In this document: in pieces, positions 60,766-64,000 of the stretch
Layout of the letters: each line of letters opens with the position of its first letter
Numbering within the stretch: position 1 is the first letter of the stretch
DNA from: SHWC01 sp050173345
Lineage (GTDB): Bacteria; Pseudomonadota; Alphaproteobacteria; UBA828
Assembly (NCBI GenBank): GCA_050173345.1
Contig: JBFXKW010000002.1
Coordinates: forward strand, 1 to 64,000
DNA length: 64,000 nucleotides
Reading direction: 5' to 3'
Made by a program: the position numbers and the translations under genes
The notes under the pieces: generated by a model
The model's database searches: none
What the model saw: the letters and a program-made list of their open reading frames with translations, nothing else
What the model was told of the DNA's origin: nothing

Positions 60766-62070
60766 TCACTGGCCGACGCGCTCCTGGCCCTCGAAGAAGG
60801 ACGCCCAGTTGGGATTGTCGGGCGGCAGGAACTGGCGGCCCGGCGCCTCCTTGCGCATGTCGACGCCGGCTTCCTTGAGGAAGGTCGGCTCGGTGAAGCC
60901 GAGGTCCTCGAGGAAGGTCAGCGTATGGTCCTCATTCACCACAAAGAGATAGGAAGGCATCGCCGCGTGGTGCTGGTCGCCGCGCAGGATCCACTTGCCG
61001 CCCGGCGCCTCCGGCACCTCGATGTCGCTCTCCAGCGCCTTGATGACCGCCTCGGTCTCCACCGTGCCGGCCTTCTCCCAGGCCTTCGCCATCGCCTTGA
61101 CCGCGACATAGCCGAAGCCGGCATGCTCGTTGGCGTAGACCATGTCGGGGAACATGGCGCGCAGCTTCTCGACGAACGCCTTGCTGTTCTCGCCGGGCAC
61201 GTCCTCGATGTAGCCGGGCGAGACGTGCATGTTGGCGAGCGCCGGCGGGGCGAAGCGCTTGTGCTCATAGCCGTCGGCGATCGTCACGTTCGACCAGGTC
61301 GGGATCTTGAGGCCCGCGGCTTGCGCCTGCGGATAGAACTGCACATGCTCCGCGCCGACCAGGCAGTGCACCTGGATGTCGGGCTTCGCCTTCTGGATCT
61401 TGTCGATGGTCGCCTGCCATTGCGAGACGCCGAACGGGAAATATTCCTCGTAGATGATCTCGGCGCCGTTCAGGTTGGCGGCGACCCGCGTCCACATGCC
61501 GATCGCGCGGCAGAAATTGTAGTCGGCGCCGATATAGATCAGCCGCTTGCCGAACTTCTCGATCATCAGCTTGAGCGCGGGCAGCACCTGCTGCTCGGGC
61601 GTCGGGCCGGAGAAGAACGAGTAGTGGTCGGCGATGCCGCCTTCGCCCTGGTTGTTGTGCCAGTAGATCACCTTGTTGCGCACCACCTCGCGGCGCGCCG
61701 CCTCGCGCTCGGCGCCGGTATAGGCCGCCATCACCACGTCGGCCTCGTCGTCGAAGATGCACTTCTGCGCCAGCTCCTGGTAGCGCTTGACGTCCGACTG
61801 GCCGTCATAGGTGATCAGCTTGATCATCTTCTGCTTGCCGTCGACCATGATGCCGCCGGCGTCGTTCACCTCCTTGGTGGCGAGCTGGTAGCCGTAGGTC
61901 TTCGGCGTCGCCATGATCGAGAAGTCGCCGGAGAGGTCGTCGATCGTGCAGACGACGATGTTCTCCTTGTCGGCAGCCGCAGCCGTTCCGGTGATGCCGA
62001 ACGCGGCGAGCAGCCCTACCCCCGCGAGCGCGGCGAGAACGACTCTCGAGCGAGATACGATGCCAAACAT
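60766..62070 (-). CDS. Urea/amide-type ABC transporter substrate-binding protein
   Basis: A 434-residue periplasmic protein of the Liv/AmiC/UrtA fold. The signal peptide ends at TAAAA-DKE (about residue 34). Conserved parts are IVVCTIDDLSGDFSIMATPKTYGYQLATKEVNDAGGI and AAYTGAEREAARREVVRNKVIYWHNNQGEGG. Others are DYNFCRAIG and VHCLVGAEHVQFYPQAQAAGL. The N-terminal strand differs from classic UrtA (GILHSLSG), so short amides are as likely as urea. The urease genes start 1.3 kb away in the opposite direction. GGAGGACTGTCG precedes ATG 62070. Confidence 0.85.
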   Translation of the reverse strand: MFGIVSRSRVVLAALAGVGLLAAFGITGTAAAADKENIVVCTIDDLSGDFSIMATPKTYGYQLATKEVNDAGGIMVDGKQKMIKLITYDGQSDVKRYQELAQKCIFDDEADVVMAAYTGAEREAARREVVRNKVIYWHNNQGEGGIADHYSFFSGPTPEQQVLPALKLMIEKFGKRLIYIGADYNFCRAIGMWTRVAANLNGAEIIYEEYFPFGVSQWQATIDKIQKAKPDIQVHCLVGAEHVQFYPQAQAAGLKIPTWSNVTIADGYEHKRFAPPALANMHVSPGYIEDVPGENSKAFVEKLRAMFPDMVYANEHAGFGYVAVKAMAKAWEKAGTVETEAVIKALESDIEVPEAPGGKWILRGDQHHAAMPSYLFVVNEDHTLTFLEDLGFTEPTFLKEAGVDMRKEAPGRQFLPPDNPNWASFFEGQERVGQ

Positions 62071-62295
62071 CGACAGTCCTCCGTTGTTCTGGAATGCGTC
62101 TGGTCGCGCCCCTTGTCGTGGCTGCCCGGCACGCTCATCGCGCCAGAGCGCCGCCACCCCCGCTGCCGGACCAGCCGCGCATGCCAATTCCCCCTGCCCA
62201 CGGGATGCCGCCCGTCGAGCGCCGCGAGCCGAACGCTGACGACCGTCACATGGGTCACGAAAAGCTTACGGCACCGGCGAATTGATGCAGTAGCT

Positions 62296-62321
62296 ACCCG
62301 AAAGCACCGGCGAGTTCGGGT
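62296..62321. promoter_or_regulatory. 26-base dyad upstream of the transporter operon
   Basis: ACCCGAA (62296-62302) and TTCGGGT (62315-62321) are perfect 7-base arms around 12 bases whose centre (CCGG) is also symmetrical. It sits about 230 bases before the binding-protein start, between that gene and the LuxR-family gene. It is a candidate site for the adjacent LuxR-type regulator. A direct repeat GCACCGGCGA(A/G)TT (about 62270-62282 and 62305-62316) overlaps it. Confidence 0.45.
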
Positions 62322-62359
62322 TAACCAGAAAAGGTAGGGTACCTCGTCTGGGAGGGGCG

Positions 62360-63109
62360 CTACTCGGGGTGCAGCAGGCCGAGCTGCGTCGCCTTGGCGA
62401 CCGCCTGCGTGCGGTTGTTGGCGCCGAGCTTGTTGATGGCGTTCTTGAGGTGCAGCCGCACCGTCTCGACCGAGCGATCGAGGATGTTGGCGACATCCTG
62501 CGCGGTACGGCCTCCGGCCGACCAGCGCAGGCACTCGATCTCGCGCGGGCTGAGCCGCACCGACATCGCGCACGGCACCTGGGCCTCTAACCCCCTGTCA
62601 TGGATCGACTTGTGAAAGAGGTGGGTGAGCCGGAACATCGATTCATAGGTGCGCTCGCGGATGCCGAGCCAGTCCGCCCGGCTGCGATCGACGATCGCGC
62701 TCACCACGGCGAAGCGGCCGCCCGGCAGGTGCAGCGGGATCGTCATGCCGCGCCCGAGCCCGAAATCCGCCAGGTAGTGCCACGCCTGGCGCTCGATCGG
62801 ATGCAGCGTCTCGCGGCTCTGGACGTCGTTCCAGTCGAACGGCAGCGTGCCTTCGAAGCAGGCGCGATAATAGGGGTCGAACGAGCCGAAGCGCTCCCAG
62901 CCGGCCTCCCAGCCCTTCGGGAAGTTCCGCACGTTCAGCTTGAGCGGAATCCACTCGCCGTCCGGCAGCCGCGGCGGCATGCGCTGATAGGCATAGAGCA
63001 CCTGCGTGTAGCCGAGATCGCCGACGATGCCCATCAAGCGGTCCAGGCAATCGTCGAAGCTCTCCCCGCGGTCCAGCTCGGCCGCATATCCGTCGAGTGT
63101 CAGGGCCAT
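62360..63109 (-). CDS. LuxR-family regulator with autoinducer-binding domain (orphan, no luxI)
   Basis: A 249-residue protein with an N-terminal ligand domain (20-165) and a C-terminal GerE/LuxR helix-turn-helix (LSPREIECLRWSAGGRTAQDVANILDRS). By eye, TraR W57 is kept (KGWEAGW), Y61 is replaced by Trp, D70-P71 are kept (FDPYY) after a loop two residues shorter, W85 is kept (PFDWND) and G113 too (GLGRGMTIP). Y61W is one of the two changes in the plant-signal-responsive LuxR solos. No acyl-homoserine-lactone synthase gene is present. GGGAGG precedes ATG 63109. It likely controls the transporter operon, the urease genes, or both. Confidence 0.85.
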   Translation of the reverse strand: MALTLDGYAAELDRGESFDDCLDRLMGIVGDLGYTQVLYAYQRMPPRLPDGEWIPLKLNVRNFPKGWEAGWERFGSFDPYYRACFEGTLPFDWNDVQSRETLHPIERQAWHYLADFGLGRGMTIPLHLPGGRFAVVSAIVDRSRADWLGIRERTYESMFRLTHLFHKSIHDRGLEAQVPCAMSVRLSPREIECLRWSAGGRTAQDVANILDRSVETVRLHLKNAINKLGANNRTQAVAKATQLGLLHPE

Positions 63110-63271
63110 GGCAACCTCCCTTTGCTGCCCTTCGCGCGCGGGGGGACCGCGAAGCCCGATTTAGCAGGCACCGCCCCGCGCCGGGGCGGCCTGATGATGC
63201 ATGAAGAGCGCATCGTAGTCCGCGTCGCGGCGGAATCCAATGCGGCACTGAGGCGAGCCGCCGCTCCTACC

Positions 63272-63288
63272 CTCCCCAATTTGGGGAG
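63272..63288. promoter_or_regulatory. Perfect 8-1-8 palindrome between luxR-type and urease genes
   Basis: CTCCCCAA, T (63280), TTGGGGAG: all eight pairs match. It lies in the 300-base divergent gap, 122 bases before ureA and 163 bases before the LuxR-type start. It is preceded by CTAC as is the dyad at 62296-62321 (GCTACCC), so a common regulator is conceivable. The rest of the gap (63110-63409) holds nothing gene-like. Confidence 0.5.
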
Positions 63289-63409
63289 CCTGTTATGGGG
63301 GCTACTCAGGGCCGCGCCGACACCGAGAATTGGCCATCGGAAGCGCCCGGTGCGTCGCGTCGTGAACGTGAACGCCCGTCGCGCCCCACGGAGCCGAAGG
63401 GGAAGGCGC

Positions 63410-63721
63410 ATGCATCTGACCGTACGCGAGGAGGAGCGGATTCAACTCTGGAGCGCCGCCGAGATGGCGCGGCGCCGGCTCGAACGCGGCGTCAAGCTGA
63501 ACTATCCCGAGGCGGTCGCCCTGATCTGCGACGAGATCCTGGAGCGCGCGCGCGAGGGCAGCATCCCCATGCTGACCGACATGATGGAGTACGGCGCGAC
63601 CATCCTGAAGAAGGAGCATGTCATGGAGGGCGTGCAGCAGATGATGAAGATCGTGCAGGTCGAGGCGATGTTCCCGGACGGCACGAAGCTCGTCACCGTG
63701 ATGAACCCGATCCGCGATTGA
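63410..63721 (+). CDS. ureA: Urease gamma subunit
   Basis: A 103-residue protein matching UreA along its whole length: MHLTVREEERIQLWSAAEMA, GVKLNYPEAVALICDEILE, MEYGATILKKEHVMEGVQ and MFPDGTKLVTVMNPIRD. It is one of three structural subunits of nickel urease, which splits urea to ammonia and carbonate in the cytoplasm. GAAGGGGAAGG stands before ATG 63410. A longer upstream frame reads through the promoter region and is rejected. ureB follows after 29 bases. Confidence 0.95.
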   Translation: MHLTVREEERIQLWSAAEMARRRLERGVKLNYPEAVALICDEILERAREGSIPMLTDMMEYGATILKKEHVMEGVQQMMKIVQVEAMFPDGTKLVTVMNPIRD

Positions 63722-63750
63722 CGCATCGCAAGAACGCCGAGGACGCCGAC

Positions 63751-64000
63751 ATGGCACAGAAGAAATGGTCCCCACCGCCGCTGCCGAAATCCGTCGTGCC
63801 GAAGGAGGCCTTCGACGTCGGCGAGCCGGCGATGTGCGGCGTGATCGAGTTCGCCGCCGGCGACATCGAGATCAACCAGGGCCGGCCGACCAGGGAGATC
63901 GTCATGATTAACACGGGCGACCGGCCGATCCAGATCGGCGCCCACTATCACCTCGCGGAATGCAACAAGGCGATGGCGTTCGACCGCGAGGCGGCGTTCG
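63751..64000 (+). CDS. ureB: Urease beta subunit, N-terminal part (runs off the window)
   Basis: The frame from ATG 63751 is open to the window end (83 codons). GEPAMCGVIEFAAGDIEINQ, MINTGDRPIQIGAHYH and ECNKAMAFDREAAF are the conserved UreB core. The first 25-30 residues (KKWSPPPLPKSVVPKEAFD) are an extension before the usual start, seen in some alphaproteobacterial UreB. ureC and the accessory genes would be expected beyond the edge. Confidence 0.9.
   Translation, partial: MAQKKWSPPPLPKSVVPKEAFDVGEPAMCGVIEFAAGDIEINQGRPTREIVMINTGDRPIQIGAHYHLAECNKAMAFDREAAF

Overview
The window is GC-rich bacterial DNA packed with genes on both strands. It has no rRNA, tRNA, ribosomal or replication genes and no CRISPR array. 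An LpxR-type outer-membrane protein, an RND pump and several periplasmic binding proteins show a Gram-negative cell. The gene families (group III truncated haemoglobin with NsrR, SorAB-type sulfite dehydrogenase, urease beside a Liv/Urt-type transporter, an IS630 element) fit an alphaproteobacterium of soil or plant habit, perhaps Hyphomicrobiales or a relative. This is inferred from protein character, not a database search. The content is accessory: uptake, catabolism and detoxification.

Layout. 1-1430: the end of an IS630-family element has cut off a sensor kinase gene that also carries a frameshift. 1431-3257: a gap with stem-loops and a nested-dyad operator, then a proline-racemase-family gene. 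3241-7789: a haemoglobin/PAS/sulfite dehydrogenase operon divergent from nsrR across an 11-1-11 palindrome, followed by a YeaO-like (DUF488) protein and a nitronate monooxygenase. 7806-12716: a deacetylase/CxxC protein/CobW GTPase operon, then an amidohydrolase and a zinc deacylase. 12760-19596: an SDR, a TrpF-like barrel, an ABC-2 permease remnant, LpxR, two LLM flavin monooxygenases, a DUF2478 protein and a GFA protein. 19698-24634: three aldehyde dehydrogenases; the two divergent ones share an intergenic region with a perfect 12-4-12 palindrome.

24680-35674 is an 11 kb operon: TPR-2OG/Fe(II) oxygenase, HyuA, HyuB, and an Opp/Dpp-type importer with a fused permease-ATPase. In this importer every unusual nucleotide-binding motif falls on the same composite ATP site, which I consider the most interesting signal here. 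35836-41106: a sugar-type ABC operon ending in a MOSC protein. 41424-46134: a D-amino-acid dehydrogenase, a PYROXD2-like FAD protein and a GMC oxidoreductase. 46148-51775: a five-gene operon (YcaC-like hydrolase, lipoprotein-type amidohydrolase, MFS-ABM fusion, DoxX, pirin). 51892-57149: an RND pump with its adaptor, and an OsmC protein. 57162-64000: a Liv/Urt-type transporter operon, a LuxR-family solo with an altered ligand pocket, and divergent ureA-ureB running off the right edge.

Themes. The genes import nitrogen-containing organics (peptide-like, hydantoin-like, urea or amide) and oxidise or hydrolyse them, with stress and efflux functions between. In all three ABC importer operons a hairpin lies just behind the binding-protein gene, which would favour excess binding protein.
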